DNA of 64,000 nucleotides, from assembly GCA_905480195.1 (NCBI GenBank), contig CAJQPN010000001.1, forward strand, positions 81,132 to 145,131. The letters are read 5' to 3'. The DNA is from an uncultured Acidimicrobiales bacterium. GTDB taxonomy: Bacteria; Actinomycetota; Acidimicrobiia; Acidimicrobiales; Aldehydirespiratoraceae. This document shows positions 17,272 through 25,618 of this stretch, piece after piece. The notes beneath the pieces were generated by a model, which made no database searches, was not told the DNA's origin, and saw only the letters and a program-made list of their open reading frames with translations. How positions within the stretch are numbered: the stretch's first letter is position 1; every line of letters begins with the position of its first letter. The translations under genes and the position numbers were made by a program.

Positions 17272-18216
17272 ATGGAGCGGATCCCGATGCTGATCGACTG
17301 TGACCCCGGACTCGACGACGCCATCGCGCTCCTCGCTGCCGCACACCTGACCGATCTTGTCGGCATCACCACCGTCAACGGCAATGTCGGCATCGAGCAC
17401 ACGACACACAACGCGTTGGCCGTCACCCAGATAGCCAATCTCGACATTCCGGTCCACCGCGGTGCAGCCCGCCCGCTGATCGCTCCCACGATCGATGCTG
17501 CGTATGTCCATGGACCCACAGGACTCGGATCGGTCGAACTCCCCGAACTCACCCGTTCGATTGCGTCTGATGATGCCGTTGGGTTCATCTGCGACACGGC
17601 CCGCACCGTCGACAACCTTCATCTCGTCGCCGTTGGTCCTCTGACCAACATTGCGCTGGCGTTGCGGGCCGACCCCGATCTCCCGAGCCGGCTCGGAGGG
17701 TTCACGATCATGGGCGGTGGCGCCCACGTCGGAAACGTCACGTCGGTGGCCGAGTTCAACGTCTGGGCTGACCCGGAAGCAGCTGCCATTGTTTTTCGGG
17801 ATTTCCCGATGACCACGATGGTTGGACTCGACGTGACCCATCGCGTTCTGATGCGACCCACCGATCGAGACCGACTTCGCGCAGGAGGCGGACCAGCGGC
17901 AGGGCTTGCTGCCGCTCTGCTCGACTTCGCAGTCACGCGCGCCGACGAGATCGCGGGCCGCGACGGCGCCCCCATCCACGACGCCAGCGCCGTGATGGCC
18001 GTCGTTCGCCCCGAGCTGTTCCGAGGCGATGTGCGCCCTGTCGATGTCGAACTCACAGGCACGCTGACCCGTGGGATGACCGTTGTCGACGAGCGGCCCG
18101 CCGGCAGGGCCGGAGAGGAAGCGGTGCCCGCCAATGCGCTCGTGCTCTTCGACGCCGACGAAGAAGCGGTCGTCAACTCGATCGTCGAAGCCGTCATCGC
18201 CCTCGATTCGGTGTGA
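17272..18216 (+). CDS. Inosine-uridine preferring nucleoside hydrolase
   Basis: 314 residues from ATG 17272. The calcium-binding N-terminus reads LIDCDPGLDDA (the DxDxxxDD motif). The family also shows VGPLTNIALAL, IMGGGAHVGN, EFNVWADPEAA and IHDASAVM with its catalytic His. It cleaves purine or pyrimidine ribonucleosides to base and ribose. It follows rbsK by 38 bp on the same strand, supporting a shared nucleoside salvage role. Confidence 0.9.
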   Translation: MERIPMLIDCDPGLDDAIALLAAAHLTDLVGITTVNGNVGIEHTTHNALAVTQIANLDIPVHRGAARPLIAPTIDAAYVHGPTGLGSVELPELTRSIASDDAVGFICDTARTVDNLHLVAVGPLTNIALALRADPDLPSRLGGFTIMGGGAHVGNVTSVAEFNVWADPEAAAIVFRDFPMTTMVGLDVTHRVLMRPTDRDRLRAGGGPAAGLAAALLDFAVTRADEIAGRDGAPIHDASAVMAVVRPELFRGDVRPVDVELTGTLTRGMTVVDERPAGRAGEEAVPANALVLFDADEEAVVNSIVEAVIALDSV

Positions 18217-18665
18217 TTGCTGACTTCATCGAGAACGTCAGTTCGAGCGATCGGATCATTTTCTCGTTCGTCTGGGGATAGGTCTCAGCCATCATTCTCT
18301 GGATCGCGCTCGACGAGACCAGCGATCCCAATCGCGGGCGATTTCGGTCCAACGAGGCGATGATCCATGGATGCGCTCAACAGCACGAAGGACTCCAGCC
18401 GCAGCCGCCTTTCGGTCTCGTGTGTGCAAGAACCGCGCCAACGTCGCAGAACTCGATGGCGAGTCGATCTATGCGGCGATCATGCTCGAGATCGATGAGC
18501 CCGCAACACTCGCGATCACCCGTGCGAGTGCCAACCCTGAAAACCTCCGGGCTCTGGTCTCGAGAGCGATCAGTCCCTCAGTATCGTCGGCACCACTTTG
18601 CCGACGCTGATCCTGTTGAGCGACCTTGAGGTCGACATCCGGCTCACCAACCGCTGATGTGCTTC
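18217..18665. other. 449-bp stretch without an intact gene; possible decayed ORFs
   Basis: No ORF here looks like a complete protein. On the + strand two adjoining frames read protein-like: LEIDEPATLAITRASANPE continuing to about 18590, and in another frame IVGTTLPTLILLSDLEVDIR ending at a TGA near 18657. On the - strand, SLVSSSAIQRMMAETYPQTN runs into the end of the nucleoside hydrolase. Such pieces could be a frameshifted remnant. No RNA gene, repeat or hairpin stood out. Confidence 0.3.
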
Positions 18666-19157
18666 TCAAGTCGGCTCGTGCACGAGTGCGATCCATTGCT
18701 CACCGGGGTCGACGACCGTTCGTAGCACTGTCGCAGCAACGATCAGCCAGGTGACCACCACGCTCGGGTTTTCGTCGACCGGCAGTTCTGCAACGATCCC
18801 GTGCTTGGCGTGGTCCTGACGAATCACCCACTGCTCGGGCAAACCGACGCCGATCTCGGCCAGCCGCTCGAGCGCCTTCGGGCCGGTTCCGTGTTCGAGG
18901 CCGATCTGGGCTGGCTGCACCCGTCCCTCAGACGTCGGCGGTGTCCAAGTAGCCATCGCCACCGCTGGTCCCCGACCACTGAACCATGCACCGAGGCCGC
19001 TGCGATCTGGTACGCCGTTGTACTCCTCTTCGCTCAACGCAGGCTGCAGGTTGATCCAGCCCCGGCCATCACCTCGTTCGGTGAGACGTCGCATCGCATC
19101 AGTCACCGCTTCGTGGTCGTCGCGGTGGAAGGGAACTTCGGTGATCGTGATCGCCAC
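18666..19157 (-). CDS. Hypothetical protein
   Basis: 163 residues of unknown function. It begins MAITITEVPFHRDDHEAV and contains a run of glycine/tryptophan-rich strands (LGAWFSGRGPAVAMATW). There is no signal peptide, membrane span or recognised motif. Codon use (GC-rich third positions) fits a real gene. It stands alone between a gene-poor stretch and a divergent 315-bp gap. I see no basis for a function. Confidence 0.55.
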   Translation of the reverse strand: MAITITEVPFHRDDHEAVTDAMRRLTERGDGRGWINLQPALSEEEYNGVPDRSGLGAWFSGRGPAVAMATWTPPTSEGRVQPAQIGLEHGTGPKALERLAEIGVGLPEQWVIRQDHAKHGIVAELPVDENPSVVVTWLIVAATVLRTVVDPGEQWIALVHEPT

Positions 19158-19472
19158 GACCCGGCACCGTAGCTGGCAATGTCAGCCGATGAACCTCACC
19201 GAGCAGGCCGAAACCACCATCTTTTTCTTCTTGAGTGAGGACGAGCGTTGGCTCTGGGATCGGGTGAACGACCGCAACTCGCCGTCGAGTTCCATGAACG
19301 GCAGGCAACAAACACGGCCTGAGCGTGGAGCCCGGCCGGTTGCCCGGTGACCCCGGATTCCGAGTTCTCCAGCTTCGAGTTTGCACCCCACGACTGGACA
19401 CCAGGCGCCCCCGCCAAACCGCACTGAAGCAGTACCATCTGCACCGGACACCTCGGCAGCAGTTCGGAACCC
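19158..19472. other. 315-bp intergenic region, possible 53-aa ORF
   Basis: This gap separates the hypothetical gene from the DUF3048 gene and should carry the promoters of both. A + strand frame from ATG 19189 to TGA 19350 would encode 53 residues beginning MNLTEQAETTIFFFLSEDE, with no family match and no clear ribosome site. I see no tRNA, strong hairpin or repeat. Confidence 0.25.
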
Positions 19473-20984
19473 ATGCATCGACCTCGACGATTGCGAATCC
19501 TGCTCGGCGGACTTGCCGCGGCACTGCTGAGTGTCACTGGAGTACCTGCGAACGCGCAGTCCGAGGCTGAGATCAACCAACTCGAAGGCCTGCGCGTCGA
19601 ACTCGGAAACCAGCTCGCAGGAGTCGATGCCGAGCTCGCCGTATCGGAGGTCGAGCTCGAGGGGATCGAAGGTGCGCTCCGCACAGCGAGGGTTCGGATC
19701 GAGCTGCTCGCCGACGACTTCGAGCGAGCCGTCGACCAACGACGTATACCGGCTGCGACCCGAGTACAGATTGCAATCGCGGGCTTCACCAACGGCGACC
19801 CACGCCAGAACGCTGTGCTCGACGAGATCCGCGTGCTGTCCGGGCTCGACGACACAGATCCATCTCGCGCTCGCGAGCTCTACAGCGCCGTCATCGAGGA
19901 CACCGAGGCTCAGCTCGACGAGGCCGACAATCGGCTGCGTCAGCTGACCGACGAGCTCGGGGTCGCCCGAAGCGGGCTCGAGACACTCCGCAGCTCCCGC
20001 GCCGACGCCGACGCTCGTCGCCTCGAGCTCGGGCAGCGTCGAGCCCAACTCGTCCTCGAGCTGGAGGAAACCTCCGCTCGGATCAATCGACTCAGAGCAC
20101 TGCAAGGAAAGGCCCTCCTCACCGGTCTCGTCATCTTCGATGAGCCGATTCGTCCGGCACTGATCGTCAAGATCGACAACGTTGTTGCCGCCCGTCCGCA
20201 GGCCGGCATCGCCCAGGCCGACATCGTCTACGTCGAGGAGGTGGAGGGTGGCCTGACTCGCCTGGCAGCGGTGTTTCACAGCCAAACCCCGACCGAAGTG
20301 GGTCCGGTCCGTTCGATGCGTACCGGCGATTTCGACCTCCTCAGCCAGTTCAACTCGCCTCTGTTCAGTAACTCGGGAGGAAACCGCACTGCGGTGCGAC
20401 TCCTGCGGCAATCGACGCTGGTCGACATCGGAGCGGGCTCGCGCAACGACCTGTACTACCGAACGTCGCGCCCCGCGCCTCACAACCTCTTCACCAACCC
20501 GGCCAACCTTTGGGCAATCGGCCAAGGCGACGACTACCCGACCGGACTGCCCTCCCCCATCTTCGAGTTCCGCAACGCCGATGATCTGTTCCATCCCGAT
20601 GCCGAAGCTGCCAACGGCGTCGACATCGACTACGGAAAGACGACGGTCGCCTATTCGTGGAACACCACCGGTTGGGAGCGGTCACAGGACGGCAATCCGA
20701 CCGTCGACGCCGACGGGACACGCATCGCCCCGACCACCGTGATCATTCAGATCACCAACTACACCGTGTCCCCTGCCGACGAAAGATCACCCCATGCCAT
20801 CACCACCGGCCGGGGAGACGCATGGATCCTCAGTGACGGCCAGGTCCTCCGGGCAGCGTGGCGTCGCGTCGCCAAAACCGATCAGATCGAGTACGTCGAC
20901 GCGACGACTGGCAACATCATCCGAATCCTTCCGGGCCAGACCTGGATCGAGATGCCGCGCGCCGGCGCCTCCACCCTTCGCTGA
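19473..20984 (+). CDS. Secreted DUF3048 (YerB-like) protein with N-terminal coiled coil
   Basis: 503 residues. An N-terminal signal peptide (RRLRILLGGLAAALLSVTG, cleavage after ANA/Q) is followed by a Glu/Leu/Arg-rich coiled coil to about residue 215. The DUF3048 domain then contains ALIVKIDNVVAARPQAGI, ADIVYVEEVEGGLTRL, FHSQTP and GPVRSMRTGDFDLL, all family hallmarks. YerB-type proteins are exported and poorly characterised. Coupling to a long coiled coil suggests anchoring to cell-envelope partners. The RNB exonuclease gene begins 20 bp later. Confidence 0.82.
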   Translation: MHRPRRLRILLGGLAAALLSVTGVPANAQSEAEINQLEGLRVELGNQLAGVDAELAVSEVELEGIEGALRTARVRIELLADDFERAVDQRRIPAATRVQIAIAGFTNGDPRQNAVLDEIRVLSGLDDTDPSRARELYSAVIEDTEAQLDEADNRLRQLTDELGVARSGLETLRSSRADADARRLELGQRRAQLVLELEETSARINRLRALQGKALLTGLVIFDEPIRPALIVKIDNVVAARPQAGIAQADIVYVEEVEGGLTRLAAVFHSQTPTEVGPVRSMRTGDFDLLSQFNSPLFSNSGGNRTAVRLLRQSTLVDIGAGSRNDLYYRTSRPAPHNLFTNPANLWAIGQGDDYPTGLPSPIFEFRNADDLFHPDAEAANGVDIDYGKTTVAYSWNTTGWERSQDGNPTVDADGTRIAPTTVIIQITNYTVSPADERSPHAITTGRGDAWILSDGQVLRAAWRRVAKTDQIEYVDATTGNIIRILPGQTWIEMPRAGASTLR

Positions 20985-21004
20985 CCCCCGCTACTCTCGG
21001 CCTC

Positions 21005-22453
21005 GTGCCCCGACAGCCGGTCCGCTGCCTACCCGATCCTGACGTTGTCGCCGGGTTCGAACGGATCCGGGAACAGCTCCAGATTCCGGCCGAGTTCCCA
21101 CCTCACGTCCTGCACGAAGCCGAGCAGGCGGTGGCTGCGGGGCCCAAGGTCCCCGCCGGAGCCGCAGCCGAGATCCTCGACGCTCGCGACATTGCGTTCG
21201 TCACCATCGACCCTCCCGGTTCGACCGACCTCGACCAAGCCTTTGCTGCCCGCCGGTCCCGTGCCGGCTACATCGTCTCGTACGCCATCGCTGACGTCGC
21301 CGCCTTCATCGTTCCTGGCGGCTCGATCGACGGGGAAGCTCGTGCCCGTGGCCTCACCCTCTACTCCCCCGACCGCCGAACGTCGCTGCACCCGGAGGTG
21401 ATCAGCGAAGATGCCGGGAGCTTGCTCGCGGGTTGCGAGCGCCAAGCACTGCTCTGGACGATCGAACTCGATGCAGCCGGCGCCCTTCGAGAGGCCCGGG
21501 TCGAACGGGCGCTGGTTCGTAACCGTTGCCAACTCTCGTACCGCGAGGCGCAGAAGCTTGCGGCCTCCGCCGGTTCCGACGAACCGGTTGGCCTTCTGCG
21601 CGAAATCGGTGAACTGAGACTTGCGCTCGAGGCGGAACGAGGCGCGGTGAGCCTGGCCCTGGCATCGCAAGCAGTCGTTCGCGGCAACGACGGGAGCTAT
21701 GACATCGAGTACGACGAGACCCTCCCGGTCGAACAGTGGAACGCACAGATCTCTCTGCTCACCGGAATCGCGGCGAGCCGAATCATGATCGACGGCGGAG
21801 TTGGCATCCTCCGGACCCTCCCCGAACCAGACCCTCGCACGATCGGGCGCCTCCGCCGCACTGCTGCAGCGCTCGGCATTGCGTGGCCGGCAGAGGTCTC
21901 ATACGCAGATCTGGTCCGAGATCTCCGCGCTGATACGCCACAGCGAGCAGCGATGCTCAGCCAGTCGGCGAGAGGGCTTCGCGGAGCTGGCTATGTGTCG
22001 TTTCACGATCACGATGTTCCCCAACAGCCGGAGCACTCGGCCATTGCCTCGACGTACGCCCACGTCACCGCGCCACTTCGTCGTCTTTGCGATCGTTTCG
22101 CTAATGAGGTTCTCCTTGCCTTGTCTGCGGGGCGTACCCCGCCGGCATGGGCGGTCGAGGCACTCGACGAGCTGCCGAGCCTGATGGGGCGCGCTCGGAC
22201 GCGCGACCGCAATCTCGAACGCGCCATCGTCGACTACGTCGAAGCGGTCGCCCTCGAACGCTCCGTGGGCCGCACCTTCAGCGCCGTCGTCACCGACGTT
22301 GATCACGAACGAGACCGAGGACGAATTCAACTCTTCGACCCAGCGGTCGTCGCTCATCTTCCGGCCACGGGCCTCACGCTGGGTGAGTCACTGCAGGTTC
22401 GCCTGACACACGCAGACCCGGCAGCCGGACTGGTCCACTTCGAAACGACCTAG
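21005..22453 (+). CDS. RNB-domain exoribonuclease (RNase II/R family)
   Basis: 482 residues from GTG 21005. The RNB catalytic domain begins with ITIDPP-like VTIDPPGSTDLDQAF, whose aspartates bind the catalytic Mg2+. It continues with YAIADVAAFI, LYSPDRRTSLHPEVISED and a C-terminal YAHVTAPLRRLCDRF segment, all typical of RNB enzymes. It lacks the N-terminal cold-shock domains and a full S1 domain, the compact form found in actinobacteria. It degrades RNA 3'-5'. Start chosen because it immediately precedes the conserved region and follows the DUF3048 stop. Confidence 0.88.
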   Translation: MPRQPVRCLPDPDVVAGFERIREQLQIPAEFPPHVLHEAEQAVAAGPKVPAGAAAEILDARDIAFVTIDPPGSTDLDQAFAARRSRAGYIVSYAIADVAAFIVPGGSIDGEARARGLTLYSPDRRTSLHPEVISEDAGSLLAGCERQALLWTIELDAAGALREARVERALVRNRCQLSYREAQKLAASAGSDEPVGLLREIGELRLALEAERGAVSLALASQAVVRGNDGSYDIEYDETLPVEQWNAQISLLTGIAASRIMIDGGVGILRTLPEPDPRTIGRLRRTAAALGIAWPAEVSYADLVRDLRADTPQRAAMLSQSARGLRGAGYVSFHDHDVPQQPEHSAIASTYAHVTAPLRRLCDRFANEVLLALSAGRTPPAWAVEALDELPSLMGRARTRDRNLERAIVDYVEAVALERSVGRTFSAVVTDVDHERDRGRIQLFDPAVVAHLPATGLTLGESLQVRLTHADPAAGLVHFETT

Positions 22454-22508
22454 CGGTTGAACGTTCCTCCGGAAGCGATCAGGGCCCCGACTGCAGATTG
22501 CTCGTCGC

Positions 22509-23456
22509 TCAAGCGATCATCGCGGCCACATGGTCATGGGCGCAGTCGCCGGCAGCGGTAATGGTCAGCCGCTCAGCGCCTTCGTCGGTCATCACCAGCG
22601 TGTGCTCGAACTGGGCCGTGCGGGTGCCGTCGATCGTGACGGCAGTCCAATCGTCATCCCACAACGCAGCGTGCGGCTCACCAAGCGTGAGCATCGGCTC
22701 GATGGTGAACGACATCATCGGCTCGATGCGGGCCTGGAGGCGCCGCTCGTAATAGTGCGGAATCTGCAAGTTCGTATGGAACTCGGTACCAACGCCGTGC
22801 CCGATGAACTCGCGAACGACGCCGAGTCGGTGCTGGCGAGCATGATTTTCAATCGCCTTACCGATCTCGTTGACCAGACCGCCGGGTTTCACGGCAGTGA
22901 TTGCGAGATCGAGCGACCGCGCCGTCTCGCGAACGAGGCGACGGCTTGCATCGTCGACATCACCGACGAGGAAGGTCGTCGAGGTATCGCCATGAACACC
23001 TTCGCAGAACAAGGTGACGTCGATGTTGATGATGTCGCCGTCTGCAAGCGGTCGAGAGTCAGGTATGCCATGGCAGATGACTTCGTTGACAGAGGTACAT
23101 ACCGACTTCGGGAACCCGCGATAGTTGAGCGGGCTCGGGTAACCACCGGCATCGATACACGCCTGGTGGACGAACTCGTCGATTGCATCGGTGGTGATCC
23201 CCGGTGCCACGAGTTCACCGGCTCGGAGCAGGATCTCGGCCGCCTTTGCGCCTGTGCGACGCATGGCCGAGAGCTCGTCGGGGGTACGGCGCAGATCAGA
23301 GATCGACGGACCAGGGTCACCAGTCGAGGCATAGGGGGGACGCTCAATATCGGCCGGCACACGCCTGGGCGGACTCAACAGACCGGGCGTGATCGGCGGA
23401 AGTGACGGAGCCGCGTCGTTGGCAGGACGGGTCACTCTCTTCTTTCGCTTCGCCAT
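22509..23456 (-). CDS. map: Methionine aminopeptidase, type I
   Basis: 315 residues. The N-terminal ~65 residues are basic and proline rich (MAKRKKRVTRPA), then the pita-bread domain follows. Metal ligands are visible as INIDVTLF (Asp), HGDTSTTF (Asp), GHGVGTEFH (His), FTIEPML (Glu) and AQFEHTLV (Glu). NYRGFPKSVCTSVNEVICHG is the substrate-pocket segment. It removes the initiator methionine from nascent proteins. The N-terminal extension is longer than in E. coli Map and resembles the MetAP1c-type extension of actinobacteria. Confidence 0.92.
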   Translation of the reverse strand: MAKRKKRVTRPANDAAPSLPPITPGLLSPPRRVPADIERPPYASTGDPGPSISDLRRTPDELSAMRRTGAKAAEILLRAGELVAPGITTDAIDEFVHQACIDAGGYPSPLNYRGFPKSVCTSVNEVICHGIPDSRPLADGDIINIDVTLFCEGVHGDTSTTFLVGDVDDASRRLVRETARSLDLAITAVKPGGLVNEIGKAIENHARQHRLGVVREFIGHGVGTEFHTNLQIPHYYERRLQARIEPMMSFTIEPMLTLGEPHAALWDDDWTAVTIDGTRTAQFEHTLVMTDEGAERLTITAAGDCAHDHVAAMIA

Positions 23457-23488
23457 GGACCCAGTCTACGCCGATCACCCGATTGTGA

Positions 23489-23944
23489 TCATCGGAGGAA
23501 TCGGCTCACCGACTCGACGATGCAGGCAGGTTTTGTGGATCCCTCGATCTCGACCGTGATCGTGATGACCGCCTGCACGCCACCACCGATCTCTTCGGCG
23601 CTGGTAAGGGTTGCGTGGCCTCGAATCCGCGAGCCAACGGCTACGGGCTGCGGGAAGCGGACTTTGTTGACGCCGTAGTTGATGCCCATCGACACCCCAT
23701 CGACCCGGATGATCTCCGGGAGAAACCGGTTCGTAAGTGCAAGGGTGAGATACCCGTGTGCAATCGTGGTGGCGAAGGGTCCTGCAGCAGCAGCCTCAGG
23801 ATCCACGTGGATCCATTGGTGATCGCCAGTCGCATCGGCGAACCCATCGATTCGATCTTGCTCGATGGTGACCCATTCGCTGCTGCCGAGTTCCGCTCCC
23901 ACGGCGGCCAGGAGGCCGTCCGGCGTGGCGAAGACAGTGGTCAT
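23489..23944 (-). CDS. MaoC-family (R)-specific enoyl-CoA hydratase/dehydratase
   Basis: 151 residues forming one hotdog domain. DRIDGFADATGDHQWIHVD carries the catalytic Asp and His of the hydratase-2 motif, and IAHGYLTLAL is the second conserved strand-helix. It hydrates trans-2-enoyl-CoA to the (R)-3-hydroxy form. It lies 32 bp upstream of map on the same strand, but their functions are unrelated. A standalone single-domain protein like Mycobacterium HtdZ-type enzymes would fit. Confidence 0.85.
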   Translation of the reverse strand: MTTVFATPDGLLAAVGAELGSSEWVTIEQDRIDGFADATGDHQWIHVDPEAAAAGPFATTIAHGYLTLALTNRFLPEIIRVDGVSMGINYGVNKVRFPQPVAVGSRIRGHATLTSAEEIGGGVQAVITITVEIEGSTKPACIVESVSRFLR

Positions 23945-24134
23945 CTACCCGACGCTAGCGAGCGGCGGCGATGTCCGGTACTTCTCCACAACCGCGAGGG
24001 TAATTTCGACACTCGAGGGAGCAACCGAGGGCAGGCCAAGGCTGCACTGCGGGTGATCTCTGGGGTCCCGCCGACCCCGACCATTCGTGAGGAGGGTCGA
24101 CTGTTTTCGGTGGACTCGGTGAATCTGATCTGCC

Positions 24135-24890
24135 TCAGAACCCCGATGACGGGATTAGCGACGTGTCAGCTGAGTTTTCGATCAGACCGCGCAGAATCGG
24201 GTAGTCGGCTGGATTCAGCTTCTTCAGCACGTATGCCGCAAAGCCCGGGTTGAGCTGGATCGTGCTGTCATAGAGGGCACGGGGGCTTGCCACGAACGTG
24301 GCGACGTCTCCACCCATGTAAAAGGTGGTGGGGCCGGCCTGCTCAAAGAGCAGTCCGTTCCAACGAGCCAAGGCACGTGCTCGGCGCGGCTCCATGACGA
24401 GACCACTCCATTCGATGCCCTCGGCAAGCGTGTGGATATATCCCTCCCGAAAGAGCGCTTTTGCGACCGTAAAGCCAAGGTCGGCGTGCACGTAGCTTGG
24501 GACAGCCATCGCTCCATATTCACAGAGCTGGTGTGGCGCGACGCGTGCGAGACGCTCGATCCATTCACCCGAGAGAGGCATCGCCATCATTGGCAGCGGC
24601 TCGGGTGCGCCTGCGATCATTCGGAGACAACCGATTGGTTCGCCTGTCGCCACCGACTTTGCGAGGTAGAAGGTCGACTGGGCGTCGAGTTCCTGAGGCA
24701 TGTGTCCGTAGCCCGACTCTTCAAACACAATCCGCTCGATTCGAAAAGCAGCGTCGATGTCGTCAAGGGTTTCTGCCCGCTCGACCACGACGGCCGCCTC
24801 GATCAGCGCCACGCGTTCAAGATCGGGCTCGGCGTCGTTGCGCCGGATGACATCGATGGTGGCCAGTTTCTCGTGCACGGGCGGCAGCAT
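24135..24890 (-). CDS. GNAT-fold N-acyltransferase, autoinducer-synthase/FeeM-like
   Basis: 251 residues from ATG 24890; a TTG at 24902 is possible. An N-terminal core reads FRIERIVFEESGYGHMP, then DAQSTFYLAKS and PIGCLRMI. This resembles the R...F...-D-...-FYL-...-G-R order seen in acyl-homoserine-lactone synthases and N-acyl amino acid synthases, which use acyl-ACP or acyl-CoA. The C-terminal half has GLVMEPRRARALARWN and is unfamiliar. It could make an acylated signal or simply be a GNAT acetyltransferase. Upstream are a small membrane protein and DnaA-box-like sites. Confidence 0.5.
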   Translation of the reverse strand: MLPPVHEKLATIDVIRRNDAEPDLERVALIEAAVVVERAETLDDIDAAFRIERIVFEESGYGHMPQELDAQSTFYLAKSVATGEPIGCLRMIAGAPEPLPMMAMPLSGEWIERLARVAPHQLCEYGAMAVPSYVHADLGFTVAKALFREGYIHTLAEGIEWSGLVMEPRRARALARWNGLLFEQAGPTTFYMGGDVATFVASPRALYDSTIQLNPGFAAYVLKKLNPADYPILRGLIENSADTSLIPSSGF

Positions 24891-24908
24891 AGAACCAACC
24901 AACTGACG

Positions 24909-24970
24909 TTATCCACAGGCGAGTGGCACTTTTTTCCACAGACAGGAGCTGCGGCCATGGTTTGTCCACA
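24909..24970 (+). repeat. Three DnaA-box-like sites in one orientation
   Basis: TTATCCACA (24909-24917), TTTTCCACA (24932-24940) and TTGTCCACA (24962-24970) lie in the 112-bp gap between the membrane protein and the acyltransferase. The first is the perfect E. coli consensus and the third the form common in actinobacteria. The second and third head a 30-bp direct repeat that also shares GGAGCTG. Either DnaA-dependent transcription control of the acyltransferase or a DnaA-titrating site is possible. Confidence 0.6.
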
Positions 24971-25002
24971 GCAAGGAGCTGTCTTGACGCCTCGTGTGCC
25001 CC

Positions 25003-25476
25003 TCAGATGATCTGGGTGGGGATGTACCCGTGGAGCAACGAAAATTCGGCTGCGTAGATAACGCTCGTCAACACACCGACGCGAACAACTGCTCCCCGTG
25101 ACCAGCCGCGCTTGTGCAACAACAGTGGGGGAAGCACACCGCCGATGATGGGAGCGAGCAGCACTGCCAACATCACTCCAGTAACGCGTTCGTGCAGCAC
25201 CGCCTCGCGCCTGGCCACCTCCTCTCCCGTGCGCGCCAACATGAGTCTCTTGAGGAGCCAACTCGCAATGCGTCCTGGTTCGTCACGAATGCCGTGGTTG
25301 ATCAGGTACAACTGGGCCGCGAAGTAGACGACAAACGCAACGACGGCTGCCATCGGCCCAATGATCGCTCCGAGCACCCAGTAGAACGGTCCGTACGTGA
25401 GATCGTCGATGATGACGAGCAAAAAGAGGGTGACGCACCACCACCCTGCGGTGTGAAGCGTTGACTTAGTCATCAA
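25003..25476 (-). CDS. Small multi-pass membrane protein
   Basis: 157 residues with about four hydrophobic helices (WWCVTLFLLVII, YWVLGAIIGPMAAVVAFVVY, VMLAVLLAPIIGGVLPPLLL and a C-terminal one). A basic loop of about 40 residues (DEPGRIASWLLKRLMLARTG) lies between helices two and three. I do not recognise the family. Two adjacent ATGs (25476, 25473) could start it. It is upstream of the acyltransferase on the same strand, separated by the DnaA-box cluster. Confidence 0.6.
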   Translation of the reverse strand: MMTKSTLHTAGWWCVTLFLLVIIDDLTYGPFYWVLGAIIGPMAAVVAFVVYFAAQLYLINHGIRDEPGRIASWLLKRLMLARTGEEVARREAVLHERVTGVMLAVLLAPIIGGVLPPLLLHKRGWSRGAVVRVGVLTSVIYAAEFSLLHGYIPTQII

Positions 25477-25587
25477 CTGCTCTGCCCCCGGCTAACAAAA
25501 AAGCACAGCCAAGAACCGGACCGCCCGGAAGACATAGCCGCACCCTAAACGCCGGCGAGCGTCAGCCCGAGTACCCCAAATTCCTCA

Positions 25588-25596
25588 TTATCCACA
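25588..25596 (+). promoter_or_regulatory. DnaA-box-like site ahead of the large GGDEF-EAL gene
   Basis: A perfect TTATCCACA lies 23 bp before the ATG of the large c-di-GMP gene and shares a 12-base TTATCCACAGGC with the site at 24909. Its position is suited to controlling that gene. Confidence 0.5.
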
Positions 25597-25618
25597 GGCA
25601 CCTGCCGACTGCGCTTCT

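Noticed and set aside
24900..25600. A chromosomal origin of replication
   Set aside because: DnaA-box-like sites are present, but there is no dnaA, dnaN, recF or rpmH and no AT-rich unwinding region; recorded only as a box cluster.
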